This document shows positions 24,536-32,665 of a DNA stretch of 64,000 bases, one piece after another. The notes below the pieces were generated by a model. It saw only the letters and a program-made list of their open reading frames with translations. It was not told the origin of the DNA and made no database searches. Within the stretch, counting starts at the first letter, position 1. The number at the start of each line of letters is the position of its first letter. Source of the stretch: CG2-30-58-95 sp964618215 (GTDB taxonomy: Bacteria; Chloroflexota; Anaerolineae; Anaerolineales; Villigracilaceae); assembly GCA_964618215.1 (NCBI GenBank), contig CAZTZE010000003.1, forward strand, positions 60,194 to 124,193, given 5' to 3'. The position numbers and the translations under genes are program-made.

Positions 24536-25783
24536 ATGCTCAACATCGCCATGCTTTCCTACCACACCTGTCCGCTGGCCACGCTCGGCGGCAAGGATAC
24601 CGGCGGGATGAACGTCTACGTGCGCGACCTGACCCGCGAGTTGGGCCGCATGGGCCTCCACGTGGACGTCTTCACGCGCTCGCAGGACGAGCATGTGCCG
24701 CATGTGCTGCACGACCTCGGCTACGGCAACCGCGTCGTCCACGTGCCGGCCGGGCCGGAGGTGCCGCTACCCAAAAAGGAATTGGCCGATCACATCCCTC
24801 AGTTTGCGGAGGGCATTAAACAATTTGCTTCAGAAAAAGAACTTCACTACGACATTATCCACAGCCATTACTGGATGTCCGGCCTGGCCGCCGAGACTCT
24901 CTCTCAGACCTGGGGCGGCGTACCGATTGCGCACATGTTCCACACCCTGGGCGAGATGAAAAACCGCGTCGCCCGTTCCGCCGACGAGCGGGAGGGGGAG
25001 TACCGCCTCGAGGGTGAGCGCCGCGTCATCGCCCGCGCCGACCGGCTCATCGTCTCGACCGTGGCCGAACAGGCGCAACTCGAATGGTTGTACAAGGCGG
25101 ATGTCCGCAAGATGACCATCATCCCGCCGGGCGTGGATAGCTGTCATTTCTATCCGATCCCGCCCGACGAAGCCAAGCAGTATATTGGCATATCTCCGGA
25201 TAAATGCCTGCTGCTGTACGTCGGACGTATCGAGCCGCTCAAGGGTGTGGATACCCTGATCCGGGCTGTGGCTCTCCTTCAGCAGAAGGACATTTGCCCT
25301 TCCAAGTCCGTATACCTTGCGATCATCGGCGGCGACCCGGATGTCAGCCCGGATGCGATGAGCGCGGAAATGGCCCGCCTGCAAAGTTTGTGTGATGAGC
25401 TGTGTATGGGCAATCTGGTCGTCTTTCTCGGCAAGCGCAGCCAGGATACCCTGCCATATTACTATTCTGCGGCGGAAGTCGTGGTGATGCCCTCGCACTA
25501 CGAATCCTTTGGCATGGTGGCGCTGGAGGCGATGGCCTGCGGCACGCCGGTCGTCGCCTCGCAGGTGGGTGGGCTGGCCTTTTTGGTTCAAGATGGCGTA
25601 ACCGGATACACCGTCCCGGATGGCGACCATGCCGCGTTGTGTGACCGGCTGTCGGTGCTGCTGGGCTACCCGGAACGCCGCGCGGCGATGGGCCGCGCCG
25701 CGGCCGAATATGCCCGGAATTATGATTGGGAGAAGATCGCCAAGCAGATTGTGGGGGTGTATGAGGAGTTGGCGGGGGATTGA
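24536..25783 (+). CDS. GT4-family glycosyltransferase, MshA-like
   Basis: A 415-residue GT-B fold glycosyltransferase. The N-terminal SYHTCPLATLGGKDTGGMNV with its glycine-rich loop, HSHYWMSGLAAE, and HTLGEMKN match the MshA/sucrose-synthase branch. The C-terminal nucleotide-sugar part has VGRIEPLKGVDTLI and PSHYESFGMVALEAMACG with the EX7E motif. It would transfer a sugar (GlcNAc in MshA) to an inositol-phosphate or similar acceptor. No other mycothiol genes are present, so a sucrose-phosphate-like or lipid role is equally possible. It stands alone between tRNA-Thr and a terminator. Confidence 0.87.
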   Translation: MLNIAMLSYHTCPLATLGGKDTGGMNVYVRDLTRELGRMGLHVDVFTRSQDEHVPHVLHDLGYGNRVVHVPAGPEVPLPKKELADHIPQFAEGIKQFASEKELHYDIIHSHYWMSGLAAETLSQTWGGVPIAHMFHTLGEMKNRVARSADEREGEYRLEGERRVIARADRLIVSTVAEQAQLEWLYKADVRKMTIIPPGVDSCHFYPIPPDEAKQYIGISPDKCLLLYVGRIEPLKGVDTLIRAVALLQQKDICPSKSVYLAIIGGDPDVSPDAMSAEMARLQSLCDELCMGNLVVFLGKRSQDTLPYYYSAAEVVVMPSHYESFGMVALEAMACGTPVVASQVGGLAFLVQDGVTGYTVPDGDHAALCDRLSVLLGYPERRAAMGRAAAEYARNYDWEKIAKQIVGVYEELAGD

Positions 25784-25840
25784 ATTCGTTGCGACCGCGA
25801 AGTGCTGGCGGGGGCGGTGAAGCGTTGCCAGGAAAAGAAA

Positions 25841-25875
25841 AACCGGCCGTGAAAGGCGCTCTCTCACAGCCGGTT
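25841..25875 (+). terminator. Terminator-like hairpin after the glycosyltransferase
   Basis: AACCGGCCGTGA (25841-25852) can pair with TCACAGCCGGTT (25864-25875) with one mismatch; ACTCTT follows rather than a full T-run. It lies 58 bp after the stop. Confidence 0.5.
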
Positions 25876-25958
25876 ACTCTTCAGCGGGCAAATTTCAGTC
25901 AATTTCCTCTTTTCCCCTTGACACTGAGGTTAATCGATAGGCGGCCTTTGTCTCAGAT

Positions 25959-26801
25959 TCAAACACCACGTTCTGAGATAGTGTACTTGTCGAACATTGA
26001 AAGTCGGGCAGGTTTCCATACAATGACGATGACAACTGCGGCAACCATAACTATTGCACTCATCAATGAGACAACATCTATTGATACGACGAGACCTAAG
26101 ATATTCACAATGCTCCAAATTGTGTGCCAAGCGGCGACTATGAAGATGTTTCCACCCGTGCTGTTATACAAGAAAGTGAGCCAAATCGCTCCAGCGAACA
26201 AGCCGATAAAGAAACCGATGACTTGACCCACGCCGAATTCAAACCTGTAGAAAAACATTGGAATATGCCAAATGGCCCAGAATATTGACAGGATGAATGT
26301 AGCCGAGAGTGCACTATGGCTTTTTTGCAGTCTGGGCAAGGCAAATCCCCGCCATCCCGCTTCTTCCCCAATACCATAAGCTATGGCTGAAAGAAACGAG
26401 CCAAAAATCCACCCGAAGTTAGCATATTCCGCCGAGGCGAGTTTACTGAAATCTGGCCACGGGTTTCCCGCGACGCGCAAGATAATTGCCGAAACCACAA
26501 AAAGGAGTATTGGGCTGAATACTGCTACGAAAAGCCAAACAAATCCGACGCGCCAGTTGCCCATACGTCCAACGAATTCTGAAAGACCGAACCTCCCGTT
26601 AGCAATTCTGGTGACAATCAACGCCGCCAGTATCGGGCCGAAGGCTCCGAGAAAATGCCACTGTGGTGAGATTTGAATGGCAAGGAGACCTTGTGCATTA
26701 AGGATAAGAGGGGATACCAAGACCCATGTGATGGCGAAGGCTAGGATGAAGTAAGTTACAAGTGGGCGCTGTTTCATCCAGGAAGAGATATTAGATGCCA
26801 T
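25959..26801 (-). CDS. CPBP-family intramembrane metalloprotease (CAAX/ABI)
   Basis: A 280-residue multi-pass membrane protein. GEEAGWRGF (EEXXXR) at about residue 150, WHIPMFFY with its histidine, and the later AAWHT give the CPBP protease metal/catalytic pattern. Such proteins serve in bacteriocin self-immunity or membrane protein processing. The start at 26801 is chosen for AAGGAGA 8 bp upstream. An integron attC-like palindrome lies just upstream, and the gene has no operon partner, so it may be a mobile cassette gene. Codon use is visibly less GC-rich than in the surrounding core genes. Confidence 0.86.
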   Translation of the reverse strand: MASNISSWMKQRPLVTYFILAFAITWVLVSPLILNAQGLLAIQISPQWHFLGAFGPILAALIVTRIANGRFGLSEFVGRMGNWRVGFVWLFVAVFSPILLFVVSAIILRVAGNPWPDFSKLASAEYANFGWIFGSFLSAIAYGIGEEAGWRGFALPRLQKSHSALSATFILSIFWAIWHIPMFFYRFEFGVGQVIGFFIGLFAGAIWLTFLYNSTGGNIFIVAAWHTIWSIVNILGLVVSIDVVSLMSAIVMVAAVVIVIVWKPARLSMFDKYTISERGV

Positions 26802-26834
26802 GATTCTTTTCTCCTTGTGGCGCAACGTTGAGCT

Positions 26835-26963
26835 GCCTAACGGCCCGCGCTTCAGCCGCCGCCGACTCTGGCAAGACGCGCCACGCTAACCAGAACGAAA
26901 CACAGGCAAAACGCGCCACGCATACCCGCGCCGAAGGCGGTCGGCTGCAAGCGCTTGTTATGC
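26835..26963 (-). repeat. attC-like imperfect palindrome 1
   Basis: Read on the minus strand it opens with GCATAAC and closes with GTTAGGC, the R'' and R' style boundaries of integron attC sites. Inner arms GCAAGCGCTTGTTATGC-type and GCCCGCGCTTCAGCCGCC-type pair imperfectly over about 129 bp. It lies 34 bp upstream of the protease gene. I cannot run a covariance model here. Confidence 0.5.
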
Positions 26964-27052
26964 GGCGCCTGGGTGTGGGCAAGCGCGCTCCAAGACAACT
27001 CCCCCATCCCTTGCAGTCGCCTTCGCTGGCACATCAACTCGCGCCAACGAAC

Positions 27053-27178
27053 GCATAACGTCTCGCCGCACCACGCAGACCCGCCCACTATCTTCTATCA
27101 AATGAGGGCGGGCTTAAGTGAGCTCTATTCATAACGCCATTCACAAACGAGCGAACGTCGTGGTGCGGCGTGTTATGC
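27053..27178 (-). repeat. attC-like imperfect palindrome 2
   Basis: Boundaries GCATAAC (27053-27059) and GTTATGC (27172-27178) and an exact 12-bp inner pair CGCCGCACCACG / CGTGGTGCGGCG, with an unpaired middle. It lies 75 bp downstream of the membrane-protein gene at 27253-27642 on the minus strand, the expected cassette order (gene, then attC). Between the two sites is a 90-bp spacer without a gene. Confidence 0.5.
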
Positions 27179-27252
27179 GTTCGTGGGGGGCGGTCGAGAG
27201 TTGCACGATCGCACCTCGGTGAGGATGCTCCGGGCCAAGTAACAGCGTTCCG

Positions 27253-27642
27253 TCATGTCGTGTGGCCAGCCGTGTCGGCCCTCTGTCCCGGTGCTCTGCT
27301 GAACCACCAGCAAAGGAGGAACAGGATCGCCACGAACGGTACCAGGCCCCACAGAGTCGTCAGTGTCCTGAGGTTGATAATTCCAAGGGGAACTGCCGCC
27401 GCCAGCGTCATGAGACCACCCGCAAGTTCCCACTTCCAGGCAACCACAAGACCGATTATCTGTATGACAACCAAAACCAACTGAACATTGATGAGTGTGG
27501 AAAAGGGTTCTGACCGTGGAGAAAACACCTCTTCAGCCATGAAAAAAAACAAGAACAGCAGAACGAGCAGAGCGCCAAGCACGCGGGCGACCCAGCGAAC
27601 TACCTTTACTGCCGAACGTGATCCAGATGATGAGTTTTTCAT
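27253..27642 (-). CDS. Small membrane protein of unknown function
   Basis: A 129-residue protein with an Arg/Lys-rich N-terminus and about four hydrophobic helices (VLGALLVLLFLFFFMA, LVLVVIQIIGLVVA, LAGGLMTLAAAVPLGII, GLVPFVAILFLLCWWF). GGAGG lies 6 bp before the ATG. I do not recognise a family. It is followed on the minus strand by an attC-like site, and an isolated GCATAAC lies at 27696-27702 upstream, so the gene could be a captured cassette. No function is proposed. Confidence 0.7.
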   Translation of the reverse strand: MKNSSSGSRSAVKVVRWVARVLGALLVLLFLFFFMAEEVFSPRSEPFSTLINVQLVLVVIQIIGLVVAWKWELAGGLMTLAAAVPLGIINLRTLTTLWGLVPFVAILFLLCWWFSRAPGQRADTAGHTT

Positions 27643-27695
27643 AGTTACCTCCGGTTGTGAATGAATTAATTAAGCAGCAAAACGCCGCCCATGAC

Positions 27696-27770
27696 GCATA
27701 ACTCGTGATTCTACGAGCATGGTGTGTTTAATGCCGGGTTTATACAAGCTCGGTGTGTTTAATACCGAGA
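27696..27770. repeat. Half site and direct repeat upstream of the cassette gene
   Basis: GCATAAC at 27696-27702 (GTTATGC on the minus strand) matches a cassette boundary word but has no clear partner. It is followed by two copies of GGTGTGTTTAATNCCG (about 27721 and 27752). The stretch 27643-27881 shows no gene. Confidence 0.4.
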
Positions 27771-27881
27771 TGAATACAGTCCAGTGGCGAGCGTACTGCC
27801 TCCCAATATCCAACCTCAAGGTAGCTGCTTATATGCCTTTGCGCCATGATCTCAAATTCGGGATAGTTTACGGCAGGCCGG

Positions 27882-28628
27882 TTATTCCTTCATCTTCACA
27901 TAAAACAGCGTAAACCCGCCGGTTTCCACGCCGCGCATCTCGAAATAGTGCTTATTGCTGGCAATCAGCCGCGAAAGTTGGCGATGACCGTAGGTGCGCG
28001 GGTCAAAGCCGGGATCGAGCTGGTAGAGGGCATTGCCCATCGAATCCATGCGCGCCCAGCCATCTTCCTGCACGGCCATTTCGAAAGCCTTGCGGAGTAA
28101 GGGCATAGGCTCCGGTTCGGCCTTTTTCTTCACCTGCGCCTTACTGGCGGTCGTTTTGACGACCTTTTCTTCGGTTACCAGATTCTCGGTGTAGATAAAC
28201 ACGTCGCAGGCGTTGACGAACGGCTTGGGCGTCTTCTTCTCGCCGATGCCCATCACGAACACGCCTGTTTCACGGATGCGGGTTGCCAGCCGCGTGTAAT
28301 CGCTGTCGCTGGAGACGAGGCAGAATCCATCCACCGCGCCGTCATGAAGAATATCCATCGCGTCAATGATCATCGCCGAATCGGTGGCGTTTTTGCCGAT
28401 CGTGTAACGGAATTGCTGCACCGGCTGGAAGGCATGATAATTCAAAATATCCTTCCAGGAATTCATCGAGTTGGTTGTCCAGTCGCCATAGATGCGGCGG
28501 ACGGTCACCAGGCCGTATTTTCCAGCCTCGACAAGCATCTGCGGTAATAGGCTGGCCTGGGCGTTGTCGCCGTCAATCAGGATGGCGATCTTGCGTCGGG
28601 ATAGGGAAGTGTATTGTTCTTCTGGCAT
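27882..28628 (-). CDS. NYN-domain protein with C-terminal OST-HTH/LOTUS domain
   Basis: A 248-residue protein. KIAILIDGDNAQ at about residue 13 and DILHDGAVDGFCLVSSDSD near 90-107 carry the acidic residues of the NYN (PIN-like) nuclease fold. After a charged linker, residues about 175-245 (LLRKAFEMAVQEDGWARMDSM to the end) look like an OST-HTH RNA-binding module. Such LabA-like proteins are RNA-associated nucleases in bacteria. The start at 28628 lies only about 9 bases after a TATAAT box on the minus strand and lacks a ribosome-binding site, so the message may be leaderless. Confidence 0.82.
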   Translation of the reverse strand: MPEEQYTSLSRRKIAILIDGDNAQASLLPQMLVEAGKYGLVTVRRIYGDWTTNSMNSWKDILNYHAFQPVQQFRYTIGKNATDSAMIIDAMDILHDGAVDGFCLVSSDSDYTRLATRIRETGVFVMGIGEKKTPKPFVNACDVFIYTENLVTEEKVVKTTASKAQVKKKAEPEPMPLLRKAFEMAVQEDGWARMDSMGNALYQLDPGFDPRTYGHRQLSRLIASNKHYFEMRGVETGGFTLFYVKMKE

Positions 28629-28639
28629 ACTTTGATTAT

Positions 28640-28930
28640 ACTGCTTCTTTACAGAATCTTTATACAAATTTCATTCTCTCTTTATCGCTCTCTTTTATAC
28701 TTACGGCTGTAATAATGCCCCCACTGCCGAAGGCCTACTCGGCAAAAAGCAAAATTTTTAACGCGAAGACGCCAAGACGCCAAGAAAAACAAAATCTGTT
28801 TAAAAAAAATGACACCAAAGGGCGTCTTGATGGATTTTCTCGAAGTAGAACTTAAAATTCTTTGCGCAGCACCTACTCGGTACGCAGTACCTACTCGGTG
28901 CGGCTTTGCGCCTTTGCGTTAAAAAAATGA
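28640..28930. repeat. Repeat-filled spacer
   Basis: No gene is seen. The spacer holds a GCCGAAGGCCTACTCGG word (28726-28742, inverse of that at 1301), an array of GACGCCAA units (28762-28783), and two copies of CACCTACTCGGT/TACCTACTCGGT (28869-28900). GCGCCTTTGCGTTAAAA at 28909-28926 mirrors the AACGCGAAGACGCC array and could fold with it. Confidence 0.6.
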
Positions 28931-28994
28931 GTTTTTTCAGTTATGGCGGCCTGAATCATCAGAATATGATGGGCGGGCGCTCGAATACGCTTAG

Positions 28995-29180
28995 AAATAT
29001 CTCGACGCCAATCTGTCCGGCGCGAAAGTCGCCGCTGAAGCCGAACCTTTCTACGGTTACTACACCATTGAAGTGCTGCGGGATGGCAAGATCGTCGGTA
29101 TGCTCAGCGTCAACGGCTTCTCCGCTCAGGCCTTCTATCGCCACTGGCACGGTACTTTTATCGAGATGAGCGAACTATAG
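28995..29180 (+). pseudogene. C-terminal remnant of a peptidase-propeptide-like protein
   Basis: Directly after an in-frame TAG (28992-28994), 61 codons read KYLDANLSGAKVAAEAEPF, then GYYTIEVLRDGKIVGMLSVN and FYRHWHGTFIEMSEL before a stop. The segment resembles the conserved C-terminus of small secreted proteins I have seen in this phylum, but the N-terminal part is missing and there is no start signal. It is probably the tail of a decayed gene. The exact family is not certain. Confidence 0.5.
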
Positions 29181-29244
29181 AGTTTGTGTTTGTAGTATGA
29201 CACGCAGCGCAGTGGCGTCACTCCTTTCTTAAAGTCAACTTTCC

Positions 29245-29382
29245 TGTCATGCTGAGGGGCGCACTTACCCCCGACCGCGAAGCGTGCTGCGCAAGCATCT
29301 CCAAGATAGGCCGGGAGACCCTTCGGTCGCACACTAGCCCTGGCGTGCAAGTGCCAGGGAAGACAGCTCCCTCAGGGTGACA
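29245..29382. mobile_element. MITE-like repeat with TGTCATGCTGAGG ends
   Basis: The segment opens with TGTCATGCTGAGG and closes with CCCTCAGGGTGACA, imperfect terminal inverted repeats, and has smaller palindromes inside (CCCTGGCGTGCAAGTGCCAGGG at about 29338). No coding content. It resembles short interspersed elements with these ends that are common in several phyla. Confidence 0.6.
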
Positions 29383-29473
29383 CGTAATGGTGGGTTGTGC
29401 CAACCTGGAGGACTTCGCTGCGCTGCGTTCGCGGCTGCGAACATTGTTGATGAATTTCCGGTAAAATAGACTT

Positions 29474-30163
29474 ATGCCAAACGCTAAAATCCTCCTCATT
29501 GACGACGAACCCAGCATCGTAAATCTCGTCTCGGCCTATTTGCGCCCGGAAGGTTACGAAGTCTACACCGCCGCCGACGGCCCGGCGGGTCTCAAAGCCG
29601 CGCGCGCCTATAAGCCGGATGTCATCGTTCTTGACATCATGCTGCCCGGCATGGACGGCATCCAATTGCTGACCAACCTGCGCCGCGAATCGAATGTCTA
29701 TGTCATCATGCTCACCGCCCGCACCGAAGAGACCGATAAAATCGTTGGTCTATCGGTCGGGGCGGACGATTACGTCACCAAGCCGTTCAGCCCGCGCGAA
29801 TTGGTCGCCCGGATCAAGGCCGCGCTGCGCCGTCTGCAAACGGGAGCCGGCCCAGGGTCCGAAAGTGAGGTGCTGGCTTTTCGTCGCTTGCGAATAGATG
29901 TCGGAGCGCGACAGGTTTCAGTGGACGAGCATCCGGTCGAGTTGACCGCCATCGAATTCGACCTGCTCAAGGCTTTGGCCGAAAATCGAGGTCGTGTCTT
30001 GACGCGTGAACAGTTGCTCGAAAAAGTCTGGGGATATGATTATTTTGGCGATACCCGCGTCGTGGACGTGCACCTGGGTCACGTCCGCCAGAAATTAGGA
30101 GACGAAAGCTTCATCGTTACCGTGCGCGGGGTGGGTTACCGCTTCGAGGATGAAAACCTATGA
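29474..30163 (+). CDS. OmpR-family response regulator
   Basis: A 229-residue two-component regulator. The receiver domain (about residues 4-115) has the phospho-acceptor D54 in VLDIMLPGMDG, the conserved Thr/Ala region MLTARTEETDK and the lysine in VTKPFSPRE. The C-terminal winged helix (about 135-225, VWGYDYFGDTRVVDVHLGHVRQKL) binds DNA. It overlaps the histidine kinase gene by four bases. A TAAAAT box 6 bases before the ATG and the lack of a ribosome-binding site suggest a leaderless message. Signal unknown. Confidence 0.93.
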   Translation: MPNAKILLIDDEPSIVNLVSAYLRPEGYEVYTAADGPAGLKAARAYKPDVIVLDIMLPGMDGIQLLTNLRRESNVYVIMLTARTEETDKIVGLSVGADDYVTKPFSPRELVARIKAALRRLQTGAGPGSESEVLAFRRLRIDVGARQVSVDEHPVELTAIEFDLLKALAENRGRVLTREQLLEKVWGYDYFGDTRVVDVHLGHVRQKLGDESFIVTVRGVGYRFEDENL

Positions 30164-31308
30164 TCGCTTACCTTCGCCGTCATCTGGGGATAAAGCTCTT
30201 TCTCTCGTATTTGATCGTTATCCTGGTCGGCGTGGTTATCCTGGCTGGTACCACGCAATTCGCCCTGCCGGGGGCATTCGAACGCCACATGATGCGTATT
30301 GGCACAGGCATTGGGCAGGGCATGGGGCCGGGTATGATGAATGCCCCGGGTTCCGGTCTGGGACAGGCTGAAGAGCTTTACCTCAATTTTCGGGCTTCGT
30401 TCAATGAGGCCCTGGCTTTGGCGGTTTTTGTGTCCGCCGCACTGGCGCTGGTAGTAAGTATGATCTTCAGTCGTGGGGTGATCGCTCCAGTTCAAGAGAT
30501 GATGTCTGTCAGCCAACGCATCGCGGAGGGGCACTATAATGAGCGTGTGCAGGTTCGTGGAGAGGACGAGTTGAGCCAGCTTGCGAGGCGTTTCAATACA
30601 ATGGCCGGACAACTCGAACAGATCGAGACGATGCGCCGCCAGCTTATCGGCGACGTTGCCCATGAACTACGCACGCCGCTCACGGCGATCAAAGGTTCGA
30701 TGGAGGGGCTGATGGATGGGGTCTTGCCGGCAAGCGATGAAACCTTTGGACAAATACATCAGGAAGCTGACCGGCTTAGCCGTCTGGTGGATGACTTGCA
30801 GGAACTCAGCCGCGTCGAGGCGGCTACGTTCAAATTGGACCTCAGGCCGGTCGCGGTCGTGGATTTGGTGGATTCGGCCCTCGGGCGCTTGAGCCGCCAA
30901 TACGAGGAGAAGGGCGTCACCTTGACCTCCGGCCTGCCGGCAGACCTTCCGCTGGTCCAGGTTGACGAGGATCGCGTTGGGCAGGTCTTGCTCAACCTGG
31001 TTGGCAACGCACTGCAATACACCCCTGCGGGCGGAAATGTTCAAATTTCCGCAACCCGTGACGGCGATGAAGTGAGAATTATGGTGACGGATACAGGCAT
31101 CGGCCTGCCTGCCGAACATATCCCGCATATCTTTGACCGTTTTTATCGTGCGGATAAATCGCGCTCGCGCCGTGCGGGCGGCGGCAGCGGCATCGGCTTG
31201 ACCATCGCCAGGCATCTGGTCGAGGCGCACGGTGGGCGGATCTGGGCCGAGAGCGAAGGAGAAGGGCAGGGCAGCAGGTTTATGTTTACTGTGAAGGCGG
31301 CGAAGTAA
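30160..31308 (+). CDS. Sensor histidine kinase
   Basis: A 382-residue membrane kinase. TM1 lies at about residues 11-32 and TM2 at about 86-108, with a short periplasmic loop rich in Gly and Met (GTGIGQGMGPGMMNAPGSG). A HAMP domain follows, then HisKA with phospho-accepting H168 in VAHELRTPLTAIKG, and HATPase_c with NLVGNALQYTP, VTDTGIGLP and GGGSGIGLTIAR. It phosphorylates the response regulator encoded by the overlapping upstream gene. The Met-rich loop could suggest metal sensing, but this is weak. Confidence 0.93.
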   Translation: MIAYLRRHLGIKLFLSYLIVILVGVVILAGTTQFALPGAFERHMMRIGTGIGQGMGPGMMNAPGSGLGQAEELYLNFRASFNEALALAVFVSAALALVVSMIFSRGVIAPVQEMMSVSQRIAEGHYNERVQVRGEDELSQLARRFNTMAGQLEQIETMRRQLIGDVAHELRTPLTAIKGSMEGLMDGVLPASDETFGQIHQEADRLSRLVDDLQELSRVEAATFKLDLRPVAVVDLVDSALGRLSRQYEEKGVTLTSGLPADLPLVQVDEDRVGQVLLNLVGNALQYTPAGGNVQISATRDGDEVRIMVTDTGIGLPAEHIPHIFDRFYRADKSRSRRAGGGSGIGLTIARHLVEAHGGRIWAESEGEGQGSRFMFTVKAAK

Positions 31309-31373
31309 TTTGCATCGAAATTAGTCCCCCAAAAGTATTGATTTTTATGCCATTATGTGGCAAAATATAGTTG

Positions 31374-31408
31374 CCCGTCGTTGGGTGCCCCCCTCACCCA
31401 GCGGCGGG
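31374..31408 (+). terminator. Strong hairpin, likely terminator
   Basis: CCCGTCGTTGGGTG (31374-31387) pairs with CACCCAGCGGCGGG (31395-31408), allowing two G-U pairs, with a C-rich loop; TATTTATT follows. It could end the kinase transcript and, on the other strand, the tRNA-Arg transcript. Confidence 0.6.
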
Positions 31409-31421
31409 TATTTATTGGCAG

Positions 31422-31494
31422 TGCCCCCGGCGAGACTCGGACTCGCAACCACTGGATTCGAAGTCCATTACTCTATCCATTGAGCTACGGGGGC
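31422..31494 (-). tRNA. tRNA-Arg (TCG anticodon)
   Basis: 73 nt: acceptor GCCCCCG/CGGGGGC with discriminator A, D-arm GCTC/GAGT, anticodon loop CTTCGAA (anticodon TCG, reading CGA), T-loop TCCGAGT. CCA is not encoded. The first anticodon-stem pair is mismatched (A-G). Confidence 0.92.
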
Positions 31495-31526
31495 AGACCG
31501 GACAAAATTATACCCTAAAAACGGTC

Positions 31527-31555
31527 TTCTCATACATTATGGGACATGTTATAAT
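31527..31555 (+). promoter_or_regulatory. Putative promoter of rplS
   Basis: TATAAT at 31550-31555 with TTCTCA at 31527-31532, a 17-bp spacing. It lies between the divergent tRNA-Arg and rplS. Confidence 0.45.
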
Positions 31556-31598
31556 CTCGCTTCGCGCCGAGAGGCAGCAGAAATGAACGTAAGGATAA

Positions 31599-31952
31599 AT
31601 GACGATGATTGACCTCAACAAGAACTTCAACACCACCAAGAATCCAAACATCCCTGACCTGTTTCCGGGAGATAGCGTTAGTGTTCACGTGCGCATTAAA
31701 GAAGGCGAGCGCGAGCGCATCCAGGAGTTTAAAGGGACGATAATCCGCCTGCGCAAAGGCGGCAACAACACCAACTTTACGGTCCGGCGCACGGCCAGCA
31801 ATGGCATCGGCGTCGAGCGTACCTTCCTGCTTCACTCACCGCGCATTGACAAGGTTGTGGTCGAACGCCACACCCACGTCCGGCGGGCGCAACTGTACTT
31901 CCTGCGCGAGCGCACAGGCAAGAAGGCCCACCTGAAGCAGAAGTTCGAATAA
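31599..31952 (+). CDS. rplS: 50S ribosomal protein L19
   Basis: A 117-residue ribosomal protein at the 30S-50S interface. DLFPGDSVSVHVRIKEGERER, IQEFKGTIIRLR, RRTASNGIGVERTFLLHSPRID and RRAQLYFLRERTGKKAHLKQ are diagnostic. Two starts are possible: 31599, with AAGGA only 3 bases away, and 31605, with better spacing (9 bases). The protein may therefore begin at the second Met. It is monocistronic here rather than in the common rpsP-trmD-rplS order. Confidence 0.95.
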   Translation: MTMIDLNKNFNTTKNPNIPDLFPGDSVSVHVRIKEGERERIQEFKGTIIRLRKGGNNTNFTVRRTASNGIGVERTFLLHSPRIDKVVVERHTHVRRAQLYFLRERTGKKAHLKQKFE

Positions 31953-32079
31953 GTCAGGAGAGGTTGTTGAATGGATAAGGGTGCAGACTAATACGCTGCG
32001 CCCTTTTGTCTTTTTTCAAGGCCTTGTCAGGCGTAAATGTCTTAATGGGACATTAGAATTTATCCGAAATAACTTTCTC

Positions 32080-32139
32080 TGCATCGAATTGCGCGAATTT
32101 GGCGAATTTTCTTCGGGAAATTCGCGAAAATTCGATGCA
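32080..32139. repeat. Long inverted repeat upstream of the adenosine-specific kinase
   Basis: TGCATCGAATT (32080-32090) and AATTCGATGCA (32129-32139) are exact complements, with CGCGAATTT/AAATTCGCG inside, so nearly the whole 60 bp can fold. It ends 8 bases before the ribosome-binding site AGGAGG and could control the gene or be another repeat. Confidence 0.75.
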
Positions 32140-32154
32140 AAAAAGGAGGAAAAA

Positions 32155-32640
32155 ATGGAACTCGCCGTCATCAAGATCGAAAAGCCGGAACCGGTCAATT
32201 TCATCCTCGGCCAAACGCATTTCATCAAGAGCGTGGAAGACATCCACGAGGCACTGGTCAGCGCCGTGCCGGGGATTAAATTTGGGCTGGCCTTCTGCGA
32301 GGCCTCCGGCGAGTGCCTGATCCGCTGGACGGGCACCGACCAGGCGATGATAGATCTCGCCAAGAGGAATGCCCAGGCGATTGGCGCCGGCCATGCGTTC
32401 ATCCTGTTCCTGGCCGAAGGCTTCTATCCGATCAACGTGCTCAACGCGCTCAAGATGGTGCCGGAGATCTGCCACATCTTCTGCGCCACCGCCAACCCGA
32501 CCGAGGTCATCCTCGCCGAAACCGGGCAGGGACGCGGCATCCTGGGTGTGGTGGACGGCTTTTCGCCTAAAGGCATCGAGGATGAGGCCGGCATCACCTG
32601 GCGAAAAGGATTCTTGCGCAAAATCGGATACAAACTGTAA
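32155..32640 (+). CDS. Adenosine-specific kinase family protein
   Basis: A 161-residue soluble protein matching the adenosine-specific kinase (DUF355-type) family known from archaea and some bacteria: VIKIEKPEPVNFILGQTHFIKSVED-like start, GLAFCEASGECLIRWTG, FPINVLNA-type segment, EICHIFCATANPTEVILAE, GRGILGVVDGFSP. The archaeal member phosphorylates adenosine; whether this one does is inferred. AGGAGG lies 6 bases before the ATG. The frame continues upstream to 31981 only through repeat sequence. A membrane-protein gene follows after 25 bp. Confidence 0.87.
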   Translation: MELAVIKIEKPEPVNFILGQTHFIKSVEDIHEALVSAVPGIKFGLAFCEASGECLIRWTGTDQAMIDLAKRNAQAIGAGHAFILFLAEGFYPINVLNALKMVPEICHIFCATANPTEVILAETGQGRGILGVVDGFSPKGIEDEAGITWRKGFLRKIGYKL

Positions 32641-32665
32641 GGCTGCACATCCGTCGAGCCATCCC

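Noticed and set aside
29245..29382. Riboswitch or structured RNA leader of the response regulator
   Set aside because: The ends are typical of interspersed repeats, and the regulator has its own -10 box close to the start.
31981..32154. Upstream extension of the adenosine-specific kinase
   Set aside because: It is an inverted repeat and AGGAGG sits right before 32155.
32369..32665. Long extension of the membrane protein over the kinase gene
   Set aside because: It is the shadow frame of the kinase; the hydrophobic protein starts at 32666.
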